47,107 nt of DNA from Bacteroidales bacterium UBA6229 (GCA_002440975.1 DJWN01000034.1:1-47107), one strand, 5' to 3'. Counted from the stretch's first letter, positions 1-8,630 are shown. The notes: a model not told the origin generated them from the sequence alone. Numbers and translations are program-made.

Positions 1-1435
1 TTTTTTTGATTTCAGCCCTTTCAGCGGCCTGTTTTACCACTTGCTGTATCGAACGATCAGAATACTTCCCGCCAGTAGCTCCCCGAAACAACAAATTATC
101 CGTTGGCTCATTACTAAGGTATTCGTCCAATATGGGTAATATTTTAGCAGCAAGTTTGGTATAGCGATCCTTGCGCCCTTTTCCGTTTTTCACACGCAAC
201 TGCATACGCTCCCTGTCGATATCACTTAGCCTAACGGCACTAATCTCGTTTAAACGCAATCCCGATCCATAACCTAACATCAATATCAACTTATGCTTGA
301 TGTTTTCGGTTAGTCTTATCATGCTTGTAATTTCAGCTAAATTCAAAACCTCAGGCAGCACTTTGTCGCGCCTGGGTCTGTCGATAAAATAAAACTTGCG
401 CCGCCCTCTCAATACCTGTTCGTAATAGAACTTGATGGCATTGATGGCTACGTTTTGATACGAAACTGATACCTGCCGCTCGCTTACCAAATACCTTAAA
501 TACTCCATTATCTGTGCTTCATTGATCTGATCGATCTCCATGTGCGGAAAGTAGTTAATAAACTCCTCAAAGCTCGATACATAATTTTTGATGGTATGGC
601 TGCTGTTTCGTAATTCGATATGCTTTTGAATATACGATTCAGGAACCTTTCGGTAATTGGGTACATCAAAAGGACTGATTTTTTTTGCCCCAACACTGGT
701 TTTTGGCTCCTCCTCTATAATTACTTTTAACTGATGTGCTTCACATGCCGTCTTCATCCTTTCCATTAACGCTTCCGAATAGGGTATCGTCCACCATTTA
801 TTGGTGGCATCCCAGCGGTGGTAAGGTATTTCCTTAATGGCCCGGATCAAGGCTTTGTTGAAAAACGCAAATACTTTTACCCTGCCCGAACGCGTCTTCA
901 GAAACAGTACTTCATCACGCTGAATGCTTTTCCTGCTTGTTTTCATGGCCTTAACATCCATTGCATCAAACAGGTTTAAAGTCAAAACCCTGCTTCCAAA
1001 ATAATCCCTGATCAAATCAAGATTGCCAGGATAATCAGGCACTTCCCAGCAGAAATCGTCTTTGTGCCATCTGCTGTACCTTAAACTCCTGATAAATTTT
1101 ATATCTTCTTCATTTTTAGGTAAATAAATTCTAATCTTTCGATTCATTACATCAATCTTCACGGCAGGTGTGTTGTTGCTATTTTCCTTTTCAGGTTTTT
1201 CTTTTTTAATCAAAGCCTCAAGCTCCTCCGACAAGACTATCTTTTCGTTGTCCATTGACGTTAACAGTTTTTCTAAAATATTTACATCAATTGGAATATA
1301 CCATGCCTTTAAGCTTTGACTCCATTTAGCATCAGTAATCTGTTTTATCTTGTTTATCAATACTTTATCATAATCAAAACGAACAACAATTTTTGCCTCA
1401 CCCTTATGAATCTCTTTACTTACTTTAATGAACAT
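1..1435 (-). CDS. Tyrosine site-specific recombinase (phage integrase family), 3' end beyond window
   Basis: The ATG at 1435 opens 478 codons that run off the left edge without a stop. The C-terminal half is a tyrosine recombinase: a SAM-like core-binding domain (about residues 262-345), then the catalytic domain with the first catalytic Arg in GYGSGLRLNE and a Lys in NGKGRKDR. The HxxR, His/Trp and Tyr residues must lie outside the window. The first 240 residues are unusual: three repeats share a W....K.W.(I/V)P core (AKWSQSLKAWYIP, SRWHKDDFCWEVP, HRWDATNKWWTIP), resembling the HARP module of SMARCAL1-type annealing helicases. Expected role: DNA strand exchange for a mobile or invertible element. 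The upstream region carries 11-bp iteron-like repeats. Family call secure; HARP likeness is my inference. Confidence 0.85.
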   Translation of the reverse strand, partial: MFIKVSKEIHKGEAKIVVRFDYDKVLINKIKQITDAKWSQSLKAWYIPIDVNILEKLLTSMDNEKIVLSEELEALIKKEKPEKENSNNTPAVKIDVMNRKIRIYLPKNEEDIKFIRSLRYSRWHKDDFCWEVPDYPGNLDLIRDYFGSRVLTLNLFDAMDVKAMKTSRKSIQRDEVLFLKTRSGRVKVFAFFNKALIRAIKEIPYHRWDATNKWWTIPYSEALMERMKTACEAHQLKVIIEEEPKTSVGAKKISPFDVPNYRKVPESYIQKHIELRNSSHTIKNYVSSFEEFINYFPHMEIDQINEAQIMEYLRYLVSERQVSVSYQNVAINAIKFYYEQVLRGRRKFYFIDRPRRDKVLPEVLNLAEITSMIRLTENIKHKLILMLGYGSGLRLNEISAVRLSDIDRERMQLRVKNGKGRKDRYTKLAAKILPILDEYLSNEPTDNLLFRGATGGKYSDRSIQQVVKQAAERAEIKK

Positions 1436-1869
1436 ATTGCGTATATATTTTATATTTAGCTAATACACGAATAAAGTAATAACAACTACTGCGATGGAAT
1501 AATTAATGAAACTTGCTCCTTCCTTGTCAATTTTACTAATTGTACTATGCTAAAACCTGGATACTGAACCTGCCATCTTCGGCATTTCATGCAAAAAATA
1601 TCGGCATACAAACCTTAAGCTGCTCTAAAAACGCTTTCACAAACATAAGCTCTCGCCTTGTCAGTCCCATATCACCTTTAAGCTTTGATCGTTTTATTCA
1701 CTGATAAACAGCTGTATAAGGTTGGATGTCTAACAAAAATGTAAATTTAGAAAAAAAATAAATAAATAATTAAAATAAACGCTGAAGGTTTTGGAAAGCT
1801 TTAAGGTCTAAAAAATTCGCCTATCTGTCTGCCAATCCACAAACAGTCATCAAGTTCTTATCAAAGCCT

Positions 1870-1924
1870 TTGTTTAAACATAGTTTATACGTAGTTTAAA
1901 CCTGGTTTAGTCGTTGTTTAATCA
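1870..1924. repeat. Five 11-bp tandem repeats (iteron-like)
   Basis: Five head-to-tail 11-mers: TTGTTTAAACA, TAGTTTATACG, TAGTTTAAACC, TGGTTTAGTCG, TTGTTTAATCA. The consensus is roughly TWGTTTAAWCN. The period is close to one helical turn, so the units would face one side of the DNA, as in iteron or recombinase arm-site arrays. They lie about 435 bp upstream of the integrase start. Binding by the integrase or an accessory protein is inference. Confidence 0.6.
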
Positions 1925-1953
1925 TTTACAAAGGTTTTATCTTTGTTTTTCAC

Positions 1954-2046
1954 TGTTGTCCGGTAAAATTATAATACCATCCCGTACGTACGGGACGACA
2001 TTAATACAGCGATTGAGTATTTTTATTTGAATTTTAGTGGACAACA
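1954..2046. repeat. 93-bp inverted-repeat element, copy 1 (MITE-like)
   Basis: The left end TGTTGTCCGGTAAAAT pairs with a right end that, inverted, reads TGTTGTCCACTAAAAT (two mismatches). Inside lies the perfect palindrome TCCCGTACGTACGGGA. A second copy of exactly the same length is at 13182-13274. Shared blocks are the ends, the palindrome and GCGATTGAG; the spacers have diverged. There is no coding capacity and no clear target duplication. It may be a miniature transposable element mobilised by a transposase elsewhere. Confidence 0.7.
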
Positions 2047-2364
2047 ATGTTTGTTTTTACTTCCTTCAAGCTATATTTTTCATTAGTTCCGAATGGCTTT
2101 TTGATACGGACCATAGCTTTTGACATATTTACCGCCTTTATATCAGCTGATTACAACAGCAACCAAAAACCACAGGGAATTTCCGAAAGTGTTTGGGTTG
2201 GGAGGAAAGATCCCTGATTGGCCTCCTAAACCTTTAAGATTTTTAAAAACCTTGAAGGTTTACGACGAAAGGGATTGTTTGATTTTCTTCGCTCCCAATA
2301 GTGTTGAGGAAAACGAAGAAAATCATTATCGTTTTACTCAGGATTCCTGATACTCATAGTAATT

Positions 2365-3138
2365 TTAAATCAGTCCCAAACCAAGTGCCAAAGACAAACC
2401 AATCAGCATAACTGCCACTATGGTTTGCAAAGCATGCACCGTTATCTTTTTAAGCAATTTATTACCGATATACGCTCCTGATATTGCGGATATTACAGTA
2501 AGAACAATTAGACTTAAATTCTCAGTAATATCTGTACTTATTATTCGTCCTGCATAAACACTCAAACGCGTAAAATCAACAAAGGCAGATACCACCACAG
2601 CTGTTCCAATAAAGGCTTTTTTGGACAAATCCGCTTTGATCAAAAAAGCAGCACGCAAAGCTCCCTGGTTGCCTGATAAACCGCCAAAAAATCCACTTAA
2701 AGCACCACCCAAAGGCAATAGCTTCGATCCAAATTTCAGTTTTTTAAATAGAGGAATTAAATCCATCAAAGCGAAAAGGATCAGAAGTACCGAGATTAAA
2801 AATTTAATGGGATAAACTTCAAATGACTTGCCAAAAGCCTCATAGCTGAACAAAGGATTACTGTCAGGAATATGCAACAACAGCCATGCACCGGCAAAAG
2901 AAGCCAAAACAGCAGGCACACCAAATTTCAATAAAACAGCTTTATTGGCGTGTTTCCCAACCAGAAACAGTTTGAAAACATTGTTAAAAAAATGCACCAC
3001 CCCCGTAAGTGCAATTGCCAGCTCAACCGGGAAGAAAATCATAAAAACCGGCGTTAGCAAGGTTCCCAATCCGAATCCTGAAAAGAATGTCAGGATAGCC
3101 GCCAAAAAAGCAACCAAACAGATGATTATTATTTCCAT
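2365..3138 (-). CDS. TauE/SafE-family membrane permease (sulfite exporter family)
   Basis: A 257-residue, very hydrophobic protein with about eight membrane segments and the duplicated TauE/SafE (formerly DUF81) layout. The N-terminus contains FFSGFGLGTLLTPVF and the second half has the matching FGGLSGNQGALRAAFL. Members move small sulfur or organic anions such as sulfite, sulfoacetate or taurine-derived products across the inner membrane; the substrate here cannot be read from sequence. The ATG at 3138 is the first Met and directly precedes the first membrane helix. It lies downstream of gdhA on the same strand, but a strong terminator at 3217-3250 separates them, so it is probably transcribed on its own. 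Confidence 0.9.
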   Translation of the reverse strand: MEIIIICLVAFLAAILTFFSGFGLGTLLTPVFMIFFPVELAIALTGVVHFFNNVFKLFLVGKHANKAVLLKFGVPAVLASFAGAWLLLHIPDSNPLFSYEAFGKSFEVYPIKFLISVLLILFALMDLIPLFKKLKFGSKLLPLGGALSGFFGGLSGNQGALRAAFLIKADLSKKAFIGTAVVVSAFVDFTRLSVYAGRIISTDITENLSLIVLTVISAISGAYIGNKLLKKITVHALQTIVAVMLIGLSLALGLGLI

Positions 3139-3216
3139 TTTGACTGATTATTGGCACAAAAATAAATTTATTTTTCAATCAGCCTAAGGCAGGGCAATTA
3201 TTGATCAATATACACC

Positions 3217-3250
3217 AAAAAAGGCCGCTGCATAAGCAACGACCTTTTTT
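3217..3250 (-). terminator. Rho-independent terminator of gdhA
   Basis: On the minus strand GGTCGTTGC, a 4-nt loop and GCAGCGGCC form a nine-pair stem with G-U wobbles, flanked by an A-run before and a T-run after. It lies 38 bp past the gdhA stop codon. Confidence 0.85.
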
Positions 3251-3287
3251 CAACGTTTTGGTTTGGACCTTTCATGTCCGGAACAGG

Positions 3288-4625
3288 CTATACTACACCC
3301 TGATCCATCATAGCATTGGCAACCTTTAGGAAACCAGCTACGTTAGCACCTTTCACATAGTCGATAAAACCATCTGCTTGTGTGCCATGTTTCACACAGG
3401 CATCATGAATATTTTTCATGATTTCGTGCAGACGGGCATCAACTTCCTCTCTGCTCCAGGAAATCTTCATTGAGTTCTGAGTCATTTCAAGTCCTGAAGT
3501 AGCCACACCACCAGCATTTACAGCCTTACCCGGTGCAAAGAGAATTTTATTTTTCTTAAATACGTCAACAGCCTCGGGTGTGGAAGGCATATTAGCACCT
3601 TCTGCAACAACTTTAACACCATTTTTTACCAGGTGTTCGGCATCTTCTTTGCCTAACTCATTCTGAGTGGCACATGGCATAGCTACATCGCATTTCACTT
3701 CCCAGGGACGTTTTCCGGCATGGAACTGAGCATTGGGAAACTCATAGGAATAAGGTTTTACGATGTCCTGGTTTGATGCGCGAAGCTCGAGCATATAACG
3801 GATTTTCTCGCCACTAATGCCATCAGGATCATAGATATAACCATCAGGGCCAGATATAGTAACTACCTTACCACCCAATTCAGTAATTTTGGAAACTGCA
3901 CCCCAGGCCACATTACCAAAGCCTGAAACGGCAACTGTTTTGCCAACAAAATCAGTATTTAGGGTCTTGAGAACCTCCTGGGCAAAATAAACTGCACCAA
4001 AGCCGGTGGCTTCCGGACGAACCAGCGAACCACCCCAGTTGAGACCTTTTCCGGTGAGCACGCCAACGTGTTCGCGTGCCAGCTTTTTGTACATGCCATA
4101 CATAAAACCGATCTCTTTTCCACCAACACCAATATCACCAGCAGGTACATCTGTTTCAGGGCCAATCATACGCCAGAGCTCCAGCATAAAGGCCTGGCAG
4201 AAACGCATGATTTCTGAGTCTGATTTACCTTTTGGATCAAAATCAGAACCACCTTTACCACCACCCATTGGAAGAGTTGTAAGGCTATTTTTGAAAATCT
4301 GTTCAAATCCTAAAAATTTAAGGATGCTGAGGTTAACACTGGGGTGAAAACGAATTCCGCCTTTGTATGGTCCGATAGCATTGTTAAACTGCACACGATA
4401 ACCTAAATTTACATGTACTTTGCCATTGTCATCCACCCATGGCACCTTGAATGTAAGTATGCGGTCCGGCTCAATGATGCGCTGGATGATGCCGCCAGCC
4501 TCAAACTGCGGGTTCTGTTCAAGAACCTCTTCAAGTGATTCAAGCACTTCGCGAACAGCTTGTAGATACTCCAATTCACCCGGATGCTTTTTCTCCAGGT
4601 CATTCATGATTTTTTCTAAATTCAT
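3288..4625 (-). CDS. gdhA: NADP-type glutamate dehydrogenase
   Basis: A 445-residue protein, the usual length for hexameric class I bacterial GdhA. It catalyses reversible reductive amination of 2-oxoglutarate to L-glutamate and is a main entry of ammonium into carbon metabolism. Visible motifs are the substrate-binding block NNAIGPYKGGIRFHPS, the active-site segment LPMGGGKGGSDFDPKGKSD with the catalytic Lys, PAGDIGVGGKEIGFMYG, and the Rossmann stretch VAVSGFGNVAWGA. The stop is TAG, which shows that TAG is a true stop in this genome. It is monocistronic, with its own promoter (4698-4730) and terminator (3217-3250). The cytosolic enzyme could supply or drain glutamate for transaminases such as the one at 28723. 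Confidence 0.97.
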   Translation of the reverse strand: MNLEKIMNDLEKKHPGELEYLQAVREVLESLEEVLEQNPQFEAGGIIQRIIEPDRILTFKVPWVDDNGKVHVNLGYRVQFNNAIGPYKGGIRFHPSVNLSILKFLGFEQIFKNSLTTLPMGGGKGGSDFDPKGKSDSEIMRFCQAFMLELWRMIGPETDVPAGDIGVGGKEIGFMYGMYKKLAREHVGVLTGKGLNWGGSLVRPEATGFGAVYFAQEVLKTLNTDFVGKTVAVSGFGNVAWGAVSKITELGGKVVTISGPDGYIYDPDGISGEKIRYMLELRASNQDIVKPYSYEFPNAQFHAGKRPWEVKCDVAMPCATQNELGKEDAEHLVKNGVKVVAEGANMPSTPEAVDVFKKNKILFAPGKAVNAGGVATSGLEMTQNSMKISWSREEVDARLHEIMKNIHDACVKHGTQADGFIDYVKGANVAGFLKVANAMMDQGVV

Positions 4626-4697
4626 CTTTTTGGATTTTTAAATGAGTCCTGTATAAATTTCCTGTTAGTTTTTAACATTGTTAATTCGATAACAAGG

Positions 4698-4730
4698 CAA
4701 AATTACGGCTTTTAAATCGAGTAAACCAAA
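4698..4730 (-). promoter_or_regulatory. Bacteroidota-type promoter of gdhA
   Basis: The minus strand reads TTTG (4730-4727), 21 nt, then TAATTTTG (4705-4698), matching the -33/-7 consensus TTTG...TAnnTTTG. The predicted start near 4694 gives a leader of about 69 nt. Confidence 0.65.
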
Positions 4731-5143
4731 CAAAATAAGGGAAATTAGCTCCTGGTGAGCTTTATTAGAATTGGTCTAAATAAGCCTTTCGCAATCGATT
4801 GAACTGAAGCTGCCGTAACTGGTGATTTACAGCAAATAATTGTGTGTTTATCCAACTCATAATTACCGCAACAAATAATTGAAAAGTCCTCAAAACTACC
4901 AGTTCAGCTTACGATAATTCTATTTTTGCACTACCCTTTTGCTACCCGAAGAAAGATATAACAAAGATAAGAAATGAGTCCAATCTGCATTTTACTTTGT
5001 CCATTTTCGAACAGTAATAGTAAATTACTGCAAGTCATGACTTTTCATTTTACATCTGGACGAAATTGAAATTGTGTTGACCATTTCTTAGCTCTTTATA
5101 TTGACAAGCATTTCAGATTCCCACTGTTCGCTATGTAACAAAA
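4731..5143. other. Intergenic region without a gene
   Basis: I see no open frame with coding character on either strand. The only structure noted is a weak direct repeat of CAAATAATTG (about 4835 and 4871) and a widely spaced AACTGGT/ACCAGTT pair. Neither looks functional. Confidence 0.5.
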
Positions 5144-5144
5144 C

Positions 5145-5166
5145 AAAAAAGGGGACAATTGCCCCC
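5145..5166 (-). terminator. Terminator of the BlaI/M56 operon
   Basis: The minus strand reads GGGGGCAATTGTCCCC followed by six T: a six-pair stem with an AATT loop. It lies 24 bp past the M56 gene stop. Confidence 0.8.
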
Positions 5167-5189
5167 AATTTAATTCACACATTATTGGC

Positions 5190-7118
5190 TTAACGAATCA
5201 TAATAGCAGTATCTGATTGGATAGCCGAACCTGTAATTTCTTCAAATCGTTTGAGTACATGTTTTTGTGTTTTACGATCGGCCACCTTTCCGTTAATGAT
5301 CAACTGCTTCTTGCTTAAAACCAATCTGTCGCCTTTATCAATGGTTCCATCTTCAAGCAATTCCTTGTGTAATAGCCTTTTGTAATTATCCTGCTCAGTT
5401 CGTTGTGGCATCTTGTATTCATATTGCCATTCACGAAAATTATCCGGTTTCTCAGGTCTTTTAAAATCTCTTCTCAAAACGCGTACCTGATTTTCAATCT
5501 CTTCCGTTTGTTCATGAAGTGATTTTTGCAGATGCTCCCAATCGAATTTAAATTGTACAGAATCAAATAGTTCGGGATGCTTTACCCATATTGTTCGCCT
5601 CATGCTATCTGCTAAAACTCTGGCCTTAAACCTAAATTTTTCGGCTAGTTTTTGTAACGAATCAATCTGTAAGATTTTAAACTCAGCCTGTTTCATCCAT
5701 TCATCCATTTTCGACATCCTCTTTAAACTGTCTGACATAGCATCTTTGCTAAAGCGAACCAGCGTATCAAACACCGCCTTCGAATACAACGATTCGTCCG
5801 GAAAGTCAAATTTAAAAACATAGCTGAACTGAGCAGTAGCAGGCAAAGAGTCGGAGTTTTCATCAGAATTATAGGCCAGGGTTGTACTTGTTTCCTCCCG
5901 CACTTCAACTTTTGCTACCTGTTTGCTGGTTTTGATATTTTCACCCGCTTCACCTTCATCTGTTTTATTGACTTTCAAGTGCGAAGCACTCTCATTCAAA
6001 CTATCCGGCCTGGCAAATCCGTCTTCCAAATTGATCACAGCATCGGGCAATTTCATCAGAGATTGCGCCGGATCGGCAAAGGAGCCTCCTGTACTGATGA
6101 TCAGAAACAGGGCAAACAAAGTAAGTGTGATCATTACTTTTTCACGAAAATTAATTTTTCTGGACTGATGTTTCAAAAGCCGTTCGATACGTTTCATATT
6201 TGATGTTTTATTAAAGTAAACTACATTATTTATTAAGTTGTGCCGGTTTTTGAATTCCAGCAAATTAGTAAGTGCTTTGGCCAGCTTGATCTGTTCTTTC
6301 TTGTGCTGAACCACCAAATCATCTGTTGCATGCTCTCTTTCCTCGCGAATAAGGGCCGATAGCCACCATACTACCGGATTGAAAAACAAAACTGACTCAA
6401 CCAGGATCTGAAAAAGATTAACCAAATAATCGCGTCGTTTGATATGCGCCAGTTCGTGTGCCAAAACGAGCTCCAGCTGATCGGCAGGTAATTGACTCAA
6501 CAAGGCTAAAGGCAATAGAATAACTGGTTTGAGAAAGCCTTTGGTAAAGGGAACCACAATCTTTTCTGACACCTTAAGCTGAACGGATGAGGTAATTTTC
6601 ATTTTACCTGCTAAATTCTTCAGCTTCTGAACCCAGCAATCAGGTGCATCAAATGCATAGCGCGTGGTAATACGCCAATTGAGGTAAAATCCACCAAGAT
6701 TATAAATCAGCATGGCCAAAAGTCCGGCCAACCAAAACCAAAACATGGCAGGAGCAATTTGGGTGATCAAACTTTCGACCCATTGAGTAAGGCTTGCTTT
6801 GCTTTCTTCTGCTATGAAGTCCTGTGCTTGAACAGGAATGATCAATTCACTGAAATTTGAGCTTGTAACTTCAGGCTGATCATGCCCTCTGATTGCCTCT
6901 GACTGAAAATCCAAATAATTGACTATTGGCAAGAGAAACAATACTACCAGTCCTGTTAATCCCAGCAAATACCTGGTTTTGGCACTTGCAGCAGCCAATA
7001 AGTTGAATAGAGCAAAAAGAATCAAACCAAACAAAAAACTTTGCCAAACAGAATGCATCAAAGCATAGCCAACCCGAAAGATGAATTCCTGACCAGAGAA
7101 TAATAATCCCGGATTCAC
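5190..7118 (-). CDS. BlaR1-like M56 family metallopeptidase, signal-transducing membrane protein
   Basis: A 642-residue protein. The first 300 residues hold membrane helices and a zinc metallopeptidase domain with HELAHIKRRDY (HExxH, near residue 221), as in BlaR1/MecR1. Another helix follows (about residues 325-345), then a long charged, Ser/Asp-rich segment outside the membrane instead of a penicillin-binding sensor. So it is BlaR1-like in fold and partner, but the signal it senses is unknown. The start is GTG at 7118, sharing GTGA with the blaI-like stop, which shows tight translational coupling. By analogy with BlaR1, a signal would activate the protease and lead to cleavage of the BlaI-type repressor. 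The C-terminus (GDRLVLSKKQLIINGK) is typical of Bacteroidota M56 proteins. Confidence 0.88.
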   Translation of the reverse strand: MNPGLLFSGQEFIFRVGYALMHSVWQSFLFGLILFALFNLLAAASAKTRYLLGLTGLVVLFLLPIVNYLDFQSEAIRGHDQPEVTSSNFSELIIPVQAQDFIAEESKASLTQWVESLITQIAPAMFWFWLAGLLAMLIYNLGGFYLNWRITTRYAFDAPDCWVQKLKNLAGKMKITSSVQLKVSEKIVVPFTKGFLKPVILLPLALLSQLPADQLELVLAHELAHIKRRDYLVNLFQILVESVLFFNPVVWWLSALIREEREHATDDLVVQHKKEQIKLAKALTNLLEFKNRHNLINNVVYFNKTSNMKRIERLLKHQSRKINFREKVMITLTLFALFLIISTGGSFADPAQSLMKLPDAVINLEDGFARPDSLNESASHLKVNKTDEGEAGENIKTSKQVAKVEVREETSTTLAYNSDENSDSLPATAQFSYVFKFDFPDESLYSKAVFDTLVRFSKDAMSDSLKRMSKMDEWMKQAEFKILQIDSLQKLAEKFRFKARVLADSMRRTIWVKHPELFDSVQFKFDWEHLQKSLHEQTEEIENQVRVLRRDFKRPEKPDNFREWQYEYKMPQRTEQDNYKRLLHKELLEDGTIDKGDRLVLSKKQLIINGKVADRKTQKHVLKRFEEITGSAIQSDTAIMIR

Positions 7119-7504
7119 TGCTTACCCCCTTCCAGTTGTTTGATTAAATTTTTAATGTCTTCAAGCTCCTTTTGACTCGTTTTGTTGTTTCCCAAAGCCT
7201 GCATTACCAGTTTTTTAGCTGAACCACCAAAAGCTGATTCCAGTAACTCATCAAGCAGATGCTTCTGGGTTTCATCCTCGCGGATGAGAGCCGTATAAAG
7301 ATGTGTTCGGGAACTACGATCTACTTTTACCATACCTTTTTGTTCCATAATCTGCAGGAACTTCAAGGTTGTGGTATATCCTACCTCACGTTTGGCATTT
7401 AAAATCTCATTGATTAATCGTACGGTTGAGCCTCCCTCCTTCCACAATACCCGCAAAATTTCCAGCTCGGCATCTGTTGGCTTAAATTTGCTTTTTAGAT
7501 TCAT
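7115..7504 (-). CDS. BlaI/MecI/CopY-family transcriptional repressor
   Basis: A 129-residue winged-helix repressor of normal BlaI length. The N-terminus has the family pattern PTDAELEILRVLWKEGGSTV, then the recognition-helix region GYTTTLKFLQIMEQKGMVKVD. The C-terminal half is the dimerisation part. It overlaps the downstream M56 gene by 4 bp, forming the usual repressor/protease pair. Two TACGAA-N4-TTCGTA palindromes flank its own promoter, so it very likely represses this operon. No beta-lactamase gene is adjacent, so the wider regulon is unknown. Confidence 0.92.
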   Translation of the reverse strand: MNLKSKFKPTDAELEILRVLWKEGGSTVRLINEILNAKREVGYTTTLKFLQIMEQKGMVKVDRSSRTHLYTALIREDETQKHLLDELLESAFGGSAKKLVMQALGNNKTSQKELEDIKNLIKQLEGGKQ

Positions 7505-7518
7505 GATGAATGTTTAAT

Positions 7519-7534
7519 TACGAAGATTTTCGTA
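7519..7534. promoter_or_regulatory. BlaI-type operator, promoter-proximal site
   Basis: Perfect palindrome TACGAA-GATT-TTCGTA. It covers the predicted transcription start of the blaI-like gene, directly downstream of the -7 element. The second site starts 56 bp away. Confidence 0.75.
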
Positions 7535-7535
7535 G

Positions 7536-7566
7536 CAAAATTATTTTCATTAAGAAGCTTTGTCAA
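7536..7566 (-). promoter_or_regulatory. Promoter of the BlaI/M56 operon
   Basis: The minus strand reads TTG (7566-7564), 20 nt, then TAATTTTG (7543-7536). It lies exactly between the two BlaI-type palindromes, so a repressor bound at both would bracket it. Confidence 0.65.
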
Positions 7567-7574
7567 GTTTTTTG

Positions 7575-7590
7575 TACGAAATCATTCGTA
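7575..7590. promoter_or_regulatory. BlaI-type operator, promoter-distal site
   Basis: Perfect palindrome TACGAA-ATCA-TTCGTA, just upstream of the -33 region. Both half-sites are identical to those of the 7519-7534 operator. Confidence 0.75.
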
Positions 7591-7702
7591 ATAAATGTTA
7601 AAAGGATATGTTAAGTCTGTTTATCAGTGTATTATATATCATATACATAATTTGTTAAAACTTTCAACTCTGGTTTAAATTGCCGAAAATTGTAGTTTTA
7701 AG

Positions 7703-8630
7703 ATGAAGATCATGTCTGTCAATTACAAAAAGCTACTCGATCAGTTATACAGTGAAACAAAAGATTTTGCCAGGCTTGGTAAAGTTGCTGATTACATTCC
7801 GGCATTGGAGCGAATTTCCGGAGATCATTTTCACTGAGTTTGATTACGGAAAAGGGTTTACTTTATTCAAGCGGTGACACACGATTCCATTTTCAATTCA
7901 AAGTATTTCCAAGGTGTTTACTTTTGCTATGGTTTATCGCAAAATAGGTACTGCCATTTGGGATCGCATTGGCCGCGAGCCCAGCGGTACTGCTTTTAAT
8001 TCGCTTATTCAGCTCGAACATGAACGAGGCATCCCACGTAATCCATTTATCAATGCGGGTGCAATTGTGGTGGCAGATATGATGCTATCGGTTTGTAACG
8101 ATCCGAAAACCAGCTTATTAAATTTTGTGCAATCACTTACCGGAGATAAACCGATTGGCTATAATCCGGAAGTTGTTGCCTCTGAAAAAGCCACCGGGCA
8201 CCGCAATTATGCTTTAGCACATTTTATGAAAGGCTTTGGTAATATTTATCATTCCGTGGAGGATGTGCTGGATCTTTATTTTCACCAAGGCGCTATCGAA
8301 ATGACTACGGATCAGTTGGCCAGGGCATTTCTTTTTCTGGCCAGGGAAGGCAAAAATCCATTGAATGGAGAAGAAATTCTAAATCCCAGTCGCACCAAAC
8401 GTTTACAGGCTTTGATGCTGACCAGTGGTTTGTATGACGAATCCGGTGATTTTGCTTTCCGGTTTGGGATGCCGGCCAAAAGCGATGTTGGTGGTGGCAT
8501 TGTCGGGGTAATCCCTCGCCAGCTGTGTTTGGCAGTTTAGTCTCCGGCACTAAACGAAAGAGGCAACTCCATCGCTGCCATCGAAGCTATGGAACGATTT
8601 ACAACTTACACGGCCAACTCAATATTTTAA
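7703..8630 (+). pseudogene. Glutaminase (GlsA family), inactivated
   Basis: Glutaminase hydrolyses glutamine to glutamate and ammonia. The pieces are clear: an N-terminus with GKVADYIPALERISGDHF, then LITEKGLLYSSGDTRFHF in another frame, then SKVFTFAMVYRKIG through IGREPSGTAFNSL, IPRNPFINAGA, and a C-terminus with SPALNERGNSIAAIEAMERF. Three lesions separate them: a frameshift near 7832-7839, a second near 7894 (one base missing), and an in-frame TAG at 8538-8540 where the family has Trp. The longest intact stretch (7914-8540) lacks the N-terminal part of the serine beta-lactamase-like fold. The last 4 bp overlap the S9 hydrolase stop on the other strand. Sequencing error could explain one lesion but is less likely to explain all three. 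Confidence 0.85.

Larger units (their letters stand above)
1436..2364. other. Gene-poor intergenic stretch upstream of the integrase
   Basis: This stretch of about 930 bp contains no convincing gene. It holds an AT-rich zone (1735-1790), five 11-bp tandem repeats (1870-1924) and a 93-bp inverted-repeat element (1954-2046). An open frame of 76 codons at 2120-2350 (+) has only a TTG start directly after an in-frame TAG, and its sequence resembles nothing I recognise, so I do not call it a gene. Confidence 0.6.

Noticed and set aside
508..696. 62-codon minus-strand open frame
   Set aside because: It lies out of frame inside the integrase coding sequence, whose own frame is open through this stretch and gives clear recombinase motifs.
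2120..2350. 76-codon open frame
   Set aside because: Only a TTG start immediately after an in-frame TAG, no family resemblance, and no promoter or coding context.
7703..8630. Amber codon reassignment to explain the in-frame TAG
   Set aside because: TAG ends gdhA and the macrodomain gene normally, and the interrupted genes also have frameshifts.
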